Shown here piece by piece: positions 6,843 to 13,310 of a DNA stretch of 60,960 bases; position 1 is the stretch's first letter; every line of letters starts with the position of its first letter. The stretch covers positions 1 through 60,960 of the forward strand of contig CAYGBM010000025.1 in the NCBI GenBank assembly GCA_964348225.1, written 5' to 3'. A program made the translations under genes and the position numbers. This DNA comes from CAYGBM01 sp964348225 (lineage in GTDB: Bacteria; Patescibacteriota; Minisyncoccia; Minisyncoccales; CG1-02-41-26). The notes under the pieces are model-generated. The model ran no database searches, was not told where the DNA came from, and was given only the letters and a program-made list of their open reading frames with translations.

Positions 6843-7382
6843 ATGAAATTGCTAAAAGAAATTAATGACTATGATGTTGGTCTTGGTCCCAAAGAGAGTT
6901 TTGAAAAGAGATACCAGATAAGAAAAGCTGGCAGAGCTGTTTTGTTTAATGGAGATAAAATATCTCTACAGTATGTAGCAAAACACAAATTTCATAAACT
7001 CCCTGGCGGAGGTATAGAAGCAGGGGAAAGCATTGAGGAAGGTCTAAAAAGAGAAGTTCAAGAAGAGGCGGGATGCGATATAAATATTGGCGACCCTATT
7101 GGAATGATAATTGAATATCGTGACGAGTTTGACCAGATTCAAATATCTTATTGCTTTTTTGCTCAAGTAGAAGGTGACATTGGCGAATCAGTTTATGATG
7201 AAGGAGAAGTTGAAGAAAATTTTAGACCAATGTGGGTTACTCTTGACGAGGCGATTGATTTAATAGAAAAAGATGACACCGACGACTACCAGGGAAAGTT
7301 TATCAAAATAAGAGATTTAACTTTATTAAAGGAAGCTAAAAGGCTCTTAGAGAGTAAAACAGCCCCTAACATTGTCGCATAG
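6843..7382 (+). CDS. Nudix hydrolase
   Basis: A 179-aa protein with a complete Nudix box: GGIEAGES at 57-64 leading to REVQEEAGC at 71-79, fitting G-x5-E-x7-REUxEExGU. It would hydrolyse a nucleoside diphosphate linked to another group; the substrate is unknown. The last residues (KTAPNIVA) and the stop are encoded by repeat copy 8 (acagcccctaacattgtcgc), so the repeat supplies the C-terminus. There is no repeat between this gene and the toxin gene, only a terminator. Confidence 0.9.
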   Translation: MKLLKEINDYDVGLGPKESFEKRYQIRKAGRAVLFNGDKISLQYVAKHKFHKLPGGGIEAGESIEEGLKREVQEEAGCDINIGDPIGMIIEYRDEFDQIQISYCFFAQVEGDIGESVYDEGEVEENFRPMWVTLDEAIDLIEKDDTDDYQGKFIKIRDLTLLKEAKRLLESKTAPNIVA

Positions 7383-7434
7383 CCGGAGTCAGCATCCAAA
7401 AACCCTTATAAAATAAGGGTTTTTGGATTGAGGA
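7358..7434 (+). repeat. Array repeat, copy 8 (variant with a different terminator)
   Basis: Starts acagcccctaacattgtcgc, inside the Nudix gene, then atagccggagtcagcat. The usual cccctttcaagagagggg hairpin is replaced by a different one (7396-7426). The 5' half is therefore conserved independently of the terminator sequence. Confidence 0.75.
7396..7426. terminator. Strong bidirectional terminator
   Basis: CCAAAAACCCTTA (7396-7408) pairs perfectly with TAAGGGTTTTTGG (7414-7426) around a five-base loop. It serves the Nudix gene and, on the other strand, the convergent HAD-like gene. Confidence 0.8.
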
Positions 7435-7522
7435 TAGGGTGAGGAATAAGATAGTTTATATATGTTTGTACAATTTCTACTCTTTCGAGACAATGGTCAA
7501 CAAATTTTTTTATTTAAACTGA

Positions 7523-8314
7523 CTAAAGATGCGGAAACACTGCGTTTGAAAACTCCCTGGTTAAGGAAACCCCATATTTGATATATTCAGGGAAATTATC
7601 ATTATCAACTACCATAAATTCTGTGTCAGGATTATTTTCTTGAAGATCCCTCAGTATATCAAGTTTTTGGAGTTCACTTCCTGATGAAATGCTGGCTGCG
7701 ACCAGATCCATATTCTCATTGTTTCTGACAATCGAGAAGCTTTTTATAAGTTCTTTAACATCATTAAGATCAAGGCCAGAAGGGTCCAAGCTGGAGCTCT
7801 CGGTGGTGTAGATGGAATCTTTATCGATAAACTCTTCAACCTCTTTAAGGTGTTTTGGGTCCTTTAGATCTTTTTCAACTCTGTCTTTTTGTCTGATGGT
7901 TATGAAACCGATCTTAGATTCAGGATAGAGTGCCCTTAAATTTTTAAGCAATACTTTGGTTGCAGGCCTGACATAAGTCGCTACCGGCTCTTTACTTCCA
8001 TTTTCCCATTTGGCTTCAGCGATCGTATCATCAATATCAAAAAGAATCTCGTGCTTAGAACTTGGTGTTTGAGAATGCATCCGTTTCGCTTCTTCCCAAA
8101 CCCACTTTAAAAACCTTTTTTCTGATTCAAGGCATTTTTCAATCCTTTCTTCGAACCTCTCTGGCTCAAGACCGACTTTTGGAGCCCTCTCAGCTACGTA
8201 TTCTTTATAGAAACCCCGTGCCTCTTGCTCAACACCTTCCCATATTTTTTCTATTTCTTCATGACCGGACTCTTTCTCTGGAATGTTAAACTGTGGTCCT
8301 CTTTCAATTCCCAT
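7523..8314 (-). CDS. HAD-superfamily-like hydrolase
   Basis: A 263-aa protein. A charged helical N-terminal region (1-85) precedes an HAD core: motif I ILFDIDDTIAE (about 90-100, the D-x-D-x-T nucleophile block), a Thr-containing motif II (GFITIRQ), and an acidic strand near the C-terminus (FMVVDNDNFPEY) fitting motif IV. The Lys of motif III is not certain by eye. It may be a phosphatase of unknown substrate. It runs opposite to most array genes. The ATG at 8314 has no clear Shine-Dalgarno site. Confidence 0.65.
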   Translation of the reverse strand: MGIERGPQFNIPEKESGHEEIEKIWEGVEQEARGFYKEYVAERAPKVGLEPERFEERIEKCLESEKRFLKWVWEEAKRMHSQTPSSKHEILFDIDDTIAEAKWENGSKEPVATYVRPATKVLLKNLRALYPESKIGFITIRQKDRVEKDLKDPKHLKEVEEFIDKDSIYTTESSSLDPSGLDLNDVKELIKSFSIVRNNENMDLVAASISSGSELQKLDILRDLQENNPDTEFMVVDNDNFPEYIKYGVSLTREFSNAVFPHL

Positions 8315-8551
8315 ATTTTTAACTAGTTTAAGATTTTCAATCTTTTTCTAAATTATAGTGAAAATAGCGCAAAAAGTAAAACAAGCCTCGAGCTTTTTTT
8401 GGTTAAACTTACAAGTTTTAATCTCCTTAACGCTTTCTTCTTTGTTAAGGATATTGTAGTACTTTTAAGAAGACAGTGTGTCAACGAAAACTGTGGTCAA
8501 TGGGTTACACCAAAACTCCATCTGGAATTTCTGGGGAAATACCCATCAAAA

Positions 8552-8580
8552 AGTTTCGAACGTTGTTCAGTCCCCGGAAC
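8552..8580 (+). repeat. Partial array repeat (front of copy-9 type)
   Basis: gtttcgaacgttgttcagtc followed by cccggaac matches the front of copy 9 (gtttcgaacgttgttcagtt, cccggagc). The terminator half is absent here. gaacgttgttc is itself a short palindrome. Confidence 0.6.
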
Positions 8581-8634
8581 AAAGTAGTATGTTGTGATGT
8601 TGCGAGGAGAATGCGCGACACCCTATTTTTTAGT

Positions 8635-8693
8635 AGCCGTTATGCGCTTATCATGATTTCGTCTGGCTCGAGCCATGATTGCGCATAACGGCT
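8635..8693. repeat. 59-bp palindrome
   Basis: AGCCGTTATGCGC (8635-8647) and GCGCATAACGGCT (8681-8693) are perfect 13-bp inverted arms. Inside, atcatg (8650-8655) pairs with catgat (8674-8679), and ggctcgagcc is a ten-base palindrome. Neither side has a T tract, so it is not a normal terminator. It could form a cruciform or a folded single-strand site. Confidence 0.75.
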
Positions 8694-8722
8694 TTGAATA
8701 TATGAGCTATGTTGTTTGCATT

Positions 8723-9022
8723 TCACACACCCATTTGTATATCGTACACCATAGAAACAGCTCCGTTGCGGTGTCTAACTTCTTCTTCACAGACTACCAC
8801 ACCATTGAGAAGCCGAAAGATTTCTAAGATATTCCCTTGGATGTCTTTTGCCCCTCCTAACTTTTTTGTGACTGGCCACAAGAAGTGAGCATCGCTCCCA
8901 TCTAATGAGATCTTCACTCTGTAGAGTGCATCCAGCTTTTTTTCCTTATGGCGCGGAGCACCTGGTCCAGCCTCTTTTCTGCACGGCTCTTCAATGAGAT
9001 AAAGCCTGTATGTGAAAGCCAT
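8723..9022 (-). CDS. Small hypothetical protein
   Basis: The ATG at 9022 is preceded by an excellent Shine-Dalgarno site (aaaggagg, eight bases away). An in-frame GTG nine bases earlier lies in that spacer and is less likely. The 99-aa product (MAFTYRLYLIEEPC ... VSMVYDIQMGV) has mixed strands and helices and no motif I recognise. Its composition and strong ribosome site differ from the leaderless genes of the array. The 59-bp palindrome is 30 bases after its stop. Confidence 0.5.
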   Translation of the reverse strand: MAFTYRLYLIEEPCRKEAGPGAPRHKEKKLDALYRVKISLDGSDAHFLWPVTKKLGGAKDIQGNILEIFRLLNGVVVCEEEVRHRNGAVSMVYDIQMGV

Positions 9023-9333
9023 TGTGTTCACCTCCTTTTGCTGTCAGATACATTTCTTTGGGAAAGAAATGTAGCCAGAAACAAAATACCCGCCTTAAGT
9101 AGGCGAGTATTCCAGAGCAAGCTTTTTGGTTCTTTCTCTCTAAAGCCAACCTAAGAACACGCGTCTACAAGAGACGGTCGTAGTTCCTGTGGTTGTTGTC
9201 TTAGAGTAATAATTCATAAAGCAATAAAGCAATGTTCTATATATATAACATATTTATTGCGCAGAGTCAACGGAAAATAGGGGTCAACTCTATTTTTCTA
9301 TTGTTTCAAAGAACGACAGGGCATGTTGGCCAG

Positions 9334-9424
9334 TTTCGAACGTTGTTCAGTTCCCGGAGCCACTTATTCACTATTATAACCGCAACAAGCAATTTCCCCT
9401 TTCAAGAGAGGGGATTTTGTTTTG
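9334..9424 (+). repeat. Array repeat, copy 9 (long form)
   Basis: Front: tttcgaacgttgttcagttc, ccggagcc. Then cttattcactattataacc, gcaacaagcaatttcc and the standard hairpin with tail. It is the last copy seen on the right side of the array. Confidence 0.85.
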
Positions 9425-9430
9425 GATTTG

Positions 9431-9439
9431 TGGTAGAAT
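9431..9439 (+). promoter_or_regulatory. Extended -10 promoter
   Basis: TGgTAGAAT in the context tttgtggtagaatgg, shared with the promoter after copy 6. The leader to the ATG at 9460 is about 14 bases. Confidence 0.5.
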
Positions 9440-9459
9440 GGAAGAAGAAAGCCAGACTT

Positions 9460-9939
9460 ATGAAAAAGAAAACTATTCTCATAACCATACTTAGCATCAT
9501 AATTGTTATTGTGGTTGGCGGATTTATCCTCTATTTCAGCTTGCCAGAACCTTTAAGCAGAGGACATAATGATGCACGTGTCTACTCAGCTATTAGCCAA
9601 GCAAGGACTGTAATGGTTTATCTTGAATCGTCAGAAGGTAATTACGATAGCTTTAACTGTGAGCATAAAGACATAGCAAGCATTTGTGAGGAGATTGAAT
9701 TTCGTGGAGGCGAAGCAATAATTGCCCGTGATAAAGCAAGCAGTTCTGAATCTGCTTGCATTTATTCCCTTTTGCCGTATCGTTCCAGTAAAAAGCAGGG
9801 CTTTTGGAGGAAAACAAAAGATTATTGGCTCTGTACTGATTCAAATGGTCAGAAAGGCTACACAACGATTGATCCAGGCAGCAATGGTTATTGCCTTGAA
9901 GGAGAAAGTGCGGTTTGCCCTCCGTTCGTTGAAGAGTAG
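9460..9939 (+). CDS. Type IV pilin-like membrane-anchored protein
   Basis: A 159-aa protein. The N-terminus is MKKKTILITILSIIIVIVVG, a basic start plus one hydrophobic helix. The region after it (ARVYSAISQARTVMVYLESS) resembles the helix of pseudopilins, and the globular part has four cysteines likely to form disulfides. The classical prepilin cleavage motif (G-FTLIE) is missing, so it may be a pilin-like anchor rather than a true pilin. The ATG at 9460 follows the promoter; an upstream in-frame extension into the repeat is rejected. Confidence 0.6.
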   Translation: MKKKTILITILSIIIVIVVGGFILYFSLPEPLSRGHNDARVYSAISQARTVMVYLESSEGNYDSFNCEHKDIASICEEIEFRGGEAIIARDKASSSESACIYSLLPYRSSKKQGFWRKTKDYWLCTDSNGQKGYTTIDPGSNGYCLEGESAVCPPFVEE

Positions 9940-9993
9940 CAGATTGGGGTGCCATCCGGGGAGTCAGTCAGAACGATAATATTCTCTGAAATT

Positions 9994-10017
9994 CTGCCAA
10001 GGACGGCGGATTTTTTT
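9994..10017 (+). terminator. Intrinsic terminator
   Basis: CTGCC, loop aaggac, GGCGG (one G-T pair), then A and seven T residues. It ends the pilin-like gene transcript. Confidence 0.65.
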
Positions 10018-10103
10018 GGTTGATTTCATTTTACTTTGTTTGAAGTATAATGATATCGGAGGATTAAAGGCCGATGTTTTAATTATGAGTACGATAATTA
10101 TTT

Positions 10104-10766
10104 ATGAAAAATATGAAAAAGATACTGACTATTTGTCTATTGGTTGTTTTTGTATTGGTGGCTTTTCAGATAAAAGCTGCCCCAAAGCCGCGAGGTGGAG
10201 GATTGGAAGCGCCTTCTAACCTTGAGGCCACAGCTGTCTCTTCTTCTCAGATTGATTTAAGCTGGCAAGATAACTCAAGTAAAGAGACTGGCTTTAGAAT
10301 TGAAAGAAGTCCAAATGGGCAAGATTTTTCTGAAATTGATGAGGTTGGAGCCAATGTTACCAGTTATTCTGATACTGACTTGTCTCCAAGCACCACTTAC
10401 TACTACCGGGTAAGGGCTTTTAGGCAGACTGGCCAGAAAACGACTTATTCTGACTATTCCAATACAGCACAAGCAACCACCCTTGAGGTTGCGCCAGATG
10501 CTCCAAGTAATTTAAGCGCTATAGCTTCAACCAGCGATTACGTGGCGCTTAATTGGCAGGATAATTCTGACAATGAAGACGGCTTTAGTATAGAAAGAGG
10601 CACTAATGGAATAGATTTTTGGGAGATTGCTACAACCTCAGTGGATGTTTATTGGTATTTTGATTATAATGTGACAAGTAGTGTTACCTATTATTATCAA
10701 GTCAGAGCGTTTAATGAGGTTGGGTATTCTGGATATTCAAATGTAGCCTCAACAACCGTCCCTTAG
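10104..10766 (+). CDS. Secreted protein with two fibronectin type III domains
   Basis: A 220-aa protein with a signal peptide (MKKILTICLLVVFVLVAFQIKA from the internal Met at residue 5) and two tandem FnIII modules. These span about residues 36-130 and 133-220, each with LSWQDNS/LNWQDNS, GFRIERSPNG/GFSIERGTNG and the YYYRVRAF/YYYQVRAF strand. Such domains bind carbohydrate or protein at the cell surface. There is no C-terminal anchor, so it is probably secreted or part of a surface complex. A TATAAT at 10046-10051 may be its -10. Confidence 0.85.
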   Translation: MKNMKKILTICLLVVFVLVAFQIKAAPKPRGGGLEAPSNLEATAVSSSQIDLSWQDNSSKETGFRIERSPNGQDFSEIDEVGANVTSYSDTDLSPSTTYYYRVRAFRQTGQKTTYSDYSNTAQATTLEVAPDAPSNLSAIASTSDYVALNWQDNSDNEDGFSIERGTNGIDFWEIATTSVDVYWYFDYNVTSSVTYYYQVRAFNEVGYSGYSNVASTTVP

Positions 10767-10788
10767 TCTTTAGAGAGAAAGACGAAAT

Positions 10789-10822
10789 AAAAGAGAGTAC
10801 TTAGATACTCTCTTTTATTTTT
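10789..10822. terminator. Bidirectional terminator
   Basis: AAAAGAGAGTA (10789-10799) and TACTCTCTTTT (10806-10816) pair perfectly, followed by ATTTTTT. It serves the FnIII gene and the convergent aminotransferase gene, whose stop lies inside it. Confidence 0.85.
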
Positions 10823-12063
10823 TGTATCATTTTTTTGATGTCTTTGTTTGTGTAGAAGTTTTGGAGAGGGAAGTTGACGATTCTTCTGGCTACCTCAACG
10901 GTGTTGGGGAATTGGGAGAGGTTAATATTATATTTTTTTTGAACCTCTTTATTCAAGATGATTGGGGTGTGCCAGATGCGGGTGGCAAAGATCCCCTTTT
11001 TTCTTAAGCTGACCACAAACTTATCTCTCGGTATATTTTTGGGCACTAAAGCGCTTAAAAAAGTGAAGTGGTTCAAACCAGAGCGATCGCTGCCATTTGA
11101 ACCAGTTGGATTTTGGACTTCAAAGCCCATTTTTTTTAATTCTTGCTGGAAGAAGGAACCGAGTTCCTTCCTTTGATTCAGGGTTGTTGCAAGGTTTTTC
11201 ACCCCGTTAGAAATCCTCTCCCGAGGCAAAGTAGACGTGGGCGGCACTTTATTTCTAACGGGGCTTAGTTGCCAAGCAAAGATGTTTAAAGATACTCTGT
11301 TTATTTTTGAGGGGCGTGGTATTTTTTCTCCTCTGATATATTTAGGAGCGATTTTCCCGGCGTATTTTTTAAACAGGAAACTGAAGCAGGGAAAGCAATT
11401 TAAAAGAGAAACAAAATCCCGCAGAGAAAAATGTGTTGGAGGCAGATCTTTCGGATTCCCGCCTGCACCGAGGCTTCGGCGGGCAGGTCGGATTTCTGGT
11501 TTCGGATTTTTAATTATTGCCATTCCTCCCCGTAAGGTAGGGAAGAGCTTATAAAGACTGAAAAGGGCTGCATCCCCAAAATTGCCTGTATAGTTGCCTT
11601 TGTATTGTACACCTAAACTGTGGGCGCAGTCCTCAATAACCTTGAGGTTGTATTTTTTTGCCACAGCTAATATTTTATCTAAATTGGCTGGCAGCCCATA
11701 GGTGTGGCAGACAACCATGGATTTAACTTCTGGATTCATTTTTTCTTCAATTTGGGCTGGGTCTATGTTAAAAGTTTCTTTTTCAATATCTAAGAAAACA
11801 GGCAAGATATTATATTCTAAAAAAAGAGGAAAGAAAATGTCGCAGATGTAAGAGGGTATCATCATTTGGGAATTTTGGAGCTGAAGTTCTTCAACAATCA
11901 GACGAAAGGCAGAGCGGCCCATATCAGTAAGATAATTCTCTTTTTCAGGAAACATTTCTTTGAGCTTTTCTCTGATATGGGAATCTGGTTTTTTTAGAAA
12001 ACAAAAAAAGAGTTTGGCTAAATTGCTGATATTAAATTTTATTTGAGGGTGAACGAAATACAT
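10801..12063 (-). CDS. DegT/DnrJ/EryC1/StrS-family aminotransferase with inserted elements
   Basis: A PLP-dependent sugar-aminotransferase-type protein (420 aa). KVIEDCAHSLG (141-151) is the family D-x-A-H block, and FSLYKLFPTLRGG (168-180) carries the likely PLP lysine, Lys172. The N-terminal cofactor region is MMIPSYICDIFFP. Two stretches look foreign: residues about 191-201 (RPARRSLGAGG), encoded by a GC-rich mini-repeat, and about 267-287, encoded by a 62-bp palindromic element. Both keep the frame. They fall outside the core PLP motifs but may affect function. It probably transfers an amino group to a nucleotide-linked keto sugar, fitting the polysaccharide locus. Confidence 0.82.
   Translation of the reverse strand: MYFVHPQIKFNISNLAKLFFCFLKKPDSHIREKLKEMFPEKENYLTDMGRSAFRLIVEELQLQNSQMMIPSYICDIFFPLFLEYNILPVFLDIEKETFNIDPAQIEEKMNPEVKSMVVCHTYGLPANLDKILAVAKKYNLKVIEDCAHSLGVQYKGNYTGNFGDAALFSLYKLFPTLRGGMAIIKNPKPEIRPARRSLGAGGNPKDLPPTHFSLRDFVSLLNCFPCFSFLFKKYAGKIAPKYIRGEKIPRPSKINRVSLNIFAWQLSPVRNKVPPTSTLPRERISNGVKNLATTLNQRKELGSFFQQELKKMGFEVQNPTGSNGSDRSGLNHFTFLSALVPKNIPRDKFVVSLRKKGIFATRIWHTPIILNKEVQKKYNINLSQFPNTVEVARRIVNFPLQNFYTNKDIKKMIQKIKESI
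11202..11263. repeat. 62-bp palindromic element inside the aminotransferase gene
   Basis: CCCCGTTAGAAAT (11202-11214) and ATTTCTAACGGGG (11251-11263) are perfect 13-bp inverted arms. The arms and loop are translated in frame as about residues 267-287 (KVPPTSTLPRERISNGVK). A related sequence (gttagaaacc) occurs in the hairpin cluster at 31271-31293. Confidence 0.75.
11460..11490. repeat. GC-rich mini-repeat inside the aminotransferase gene
   Basis: The block gcctgcaccgaggcttcgg followed by cgggcagg folds on itself and is related to 989-1017. It is translated as PARRSLGAGG. Confidence 0.6.
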
Positions 12064-12067
12064 AAAT

Positions 12068-12480
12068 ATAATACTAATCTACGAATGATACACGAATACC
12101 ACTAATGTAATACTCGTTTAGGGACTATATATTTCTGTCGAAAGTTAATAATTAATCCTAGATTTTTATTGTAGCTTTGTAAGTATCTTTTCATTTGATA
12201 ATAGTCCTCTTTGGTTACTATTCTTTTAGTCTTAAAGTCTACCACAACTTTGCCTTCTATTATAAAGTCGGGGATATTCCTTCCTGGCCTTTCTCCTTGA
12301 AATGACGGAGGAATAGGGTGTTCTCTTTCATATATTATTTTATTTTCTTTTAACAACTGCTCAAACGCATCTGCATATTGTTTCTCATTCCTAAATCGGC
12401 CTAGTTGATTATAAATCTTATAACAGAGACCATAAACTTTTTATTAGTAGCATTAGAATAAATTTGTAGATTAGTATTAT
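12068..12480. mobile_element. Small inverted-repeat element carrying a GxxExxY gene
   Basis: ATAATACTAATCTAC (12068-12082) and GTAGATTAGTATTAT (12466-12480) are perfect 15-bp inverted repeats enclosing 413 bp. The only content is a GxxExxY-family open frame on the minus strand. Next to the left arm lies gaatgatacacgaatacc. No transposase is present. A small mobilisable unit moved in trans is the inference; an inverted duplication by chance is unlikely at 15 bp. Confidence 0.55.
12102..12440 (-). pseudogene. GxxExxY-family protein, 5' end lost
   Basis: The open frame encodes YGLCYKIYNQLGRFRNEKQY, then IIYEREHPIPPSFQG, DFIIEGKVVVDFKTKR and LGLIINFRQKYIVPKR. These are the hallmarks of the widespread GxxExxY family, with PD-(D/E)xK-like acidic/lysine residues (DFKTK). 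The frame is closed by a stop at 12441-12443 and has no ATG, GTG or TTG before the conserved start region; the first usable TTG (12356) would remove a third of the domain. It is therefore probably a 5'-truncated remnant, unless a rare start codon is used. The biochemical role of the family is not established. Confidence 0.65.
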
Positions 12481-12585
12481 TAAATAATACAAGAAAAATG
12501 CTTGAATTAAAATACGAATGGGTTTATAATATTATATTCTATTTTAAAGGGGCGCACGGACTTGCTCGTGGGTCTTTGTAAAAAT

Positions 12586-13305
12586 ATGGAGAACAAAAGA
12601 AATGTCCGCGGTTTAATTCTATGCGGTGGGCTTGGTAAAAGGTTGATGCCCTTGACCATGGAGCTGCCAAAGCCTCTGGTAGAAATTAGAAGGGGCTTTA
12701 CTATTTTAGACAAGCAGCTTTTAGACCTGAAAGAGGCTGATATAAAAAAAGCTTTTTTACTGGTTGGTTATTTGGGAGACAAAATTAAAGAAAGATACAA
12801 AGACAGGTGGAACGATATAGAGATAGGCTATTTTGCAGAGGAGCAGCCCATGGGCACACTTTGGGCCATCAAGAATGCTTTAGCAAACATAAAGCAGGAG
12901 GGTGATGTTGTGGTGCGGAACGGTGATATTGTTTCTGACTTCAGCATAAGAAAGTTTGCAGAAACCTCTAAAGCTTCTCCTTATCTCTTGACGCTTGCTG
13001 TAACTAAGATGCTTAGCCCCTACGGGGTTTTAAAGTTGGACGGTGACAAAATCACAGATTTTGTTGAAAAACCACTTTTGGACTTGTATATTAATGCTGG
13101 TATTTACTATATTAAAAAAGACGGCTTTCCTTATTTCTTTGAAAATTATTCAGAAAAGGATGTTGAAAAAACAGTTTTTCCAAAATTGACTAAAGAGGGC
13201 CGGACAGGCTATTATTATGAAGATGTTTTTTGGGAGTCAGTTGATACAATAAAAGATTTGGAAAGAGTGAGGAGAGAGTTTGAAAAAAGACAAAACCAAA
13301 ACTAA
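12586..13305 (+). CDS. Sugar-phosphate nucleotidyltransferase
   Basis: A 239-aa enzyme activating a sugar 1-phosphate with an NTP. The N-terminal signature is GLILCGGLGKRL followed by KPLVEI; MGTLWAIKNAL and the metal-binding RNGDIV follow. The length fits the short RfbA/HddC/ManC-like nucleotidyltransferases. The base and sugar cannot be decided. The ATG at 12586 is preferred over an upstream in-frame alternative (12562) because homology starts right after it. It begins a run of same-strand polysaccharide genes with 5 to 11-base gaps. Confidence 0.85.
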   Translation: MENKRNVRGLILCGGLGKRLMPLTMELPKPLVEIRRGFTILDKQLLDLKEADIKKAFLLVGYLGDKIKERYKDRWNDIEIGYFAEEQPMGTLWAIKNALANIKQEGDVVVRNGDIVSDFSIRKFAETSKASPYLLTLAVTKMLSPYGVLKLDGDKITDFVEKPLLDLYINAGIYYIKKDGFPYFFENYSEKDVEKTVFPKLTKEGRTGYYYEDVFWESVDTIKDLERVRREFEKRQNQN

Positions 13306-13310
13306 GTTAT

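Larger units (their letters stand above)
8315..8722. other. Gene-poor region with partial repeat and large palindrome
   Basis: No convincing gene was found; open frames here are short and lack coding character. It contains a segment at 8552-8580 (gtttcgaacgttgttcagtc) that recurs almost exactly at 9333-9352 at the front of copy 9, and a 59-bp near-palindrome at 8635-8693. It may be the remnant of a lost or decayed unit. Confidence 0.55.
9023..9459. other. Intergenic region with hairpins and repeat copy 9
   Basis: No gene was seen. It holds a perfect hairpin near 9050-9071 (acatttcttt-ggg-aaagaaatgt), a second near 9089-9110 (atacccgcct ... aggcgagtat) that may be a terminator, repeat copy 9, and an extended -10 promoter. 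An open frame upstream of the pilin-like gene runs through this repeat but is not coding. Confidence 0.6.

Noticed and set aside
8399..8688. Small open frames in the gap at 8.4-8.7 kb
   Set aside because: They overlap the partial repeat and palindrome, have no ribosome site and no protein-like composition.
8635..8693. Intrinsic terminator for the small minus-strand gene
   Set aside because: The stem is strong but no T tract follows on either strand.
1..9430. CRISPR array
   Set aside because: The repeats are 80 to 110 bp, vary in length, include terminators and enclose whole genes of 0.2 to 1 kb; there are no uniform short spacers and no cas genes.
1..9430. Classical integron
   Set aside because: No integron integrase is present and the paired arms in the repeat are too close together for a standard attC site. 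The resemblance is kept only as a hypothesis.
9232..9459. Longer N-terminus for the pilin-like protein
   Set aside because: The extension would be encoded by repeat copy 9 and its terminator, and it places non-hydrophobic sequence before the natural membrane anchor at 9460.
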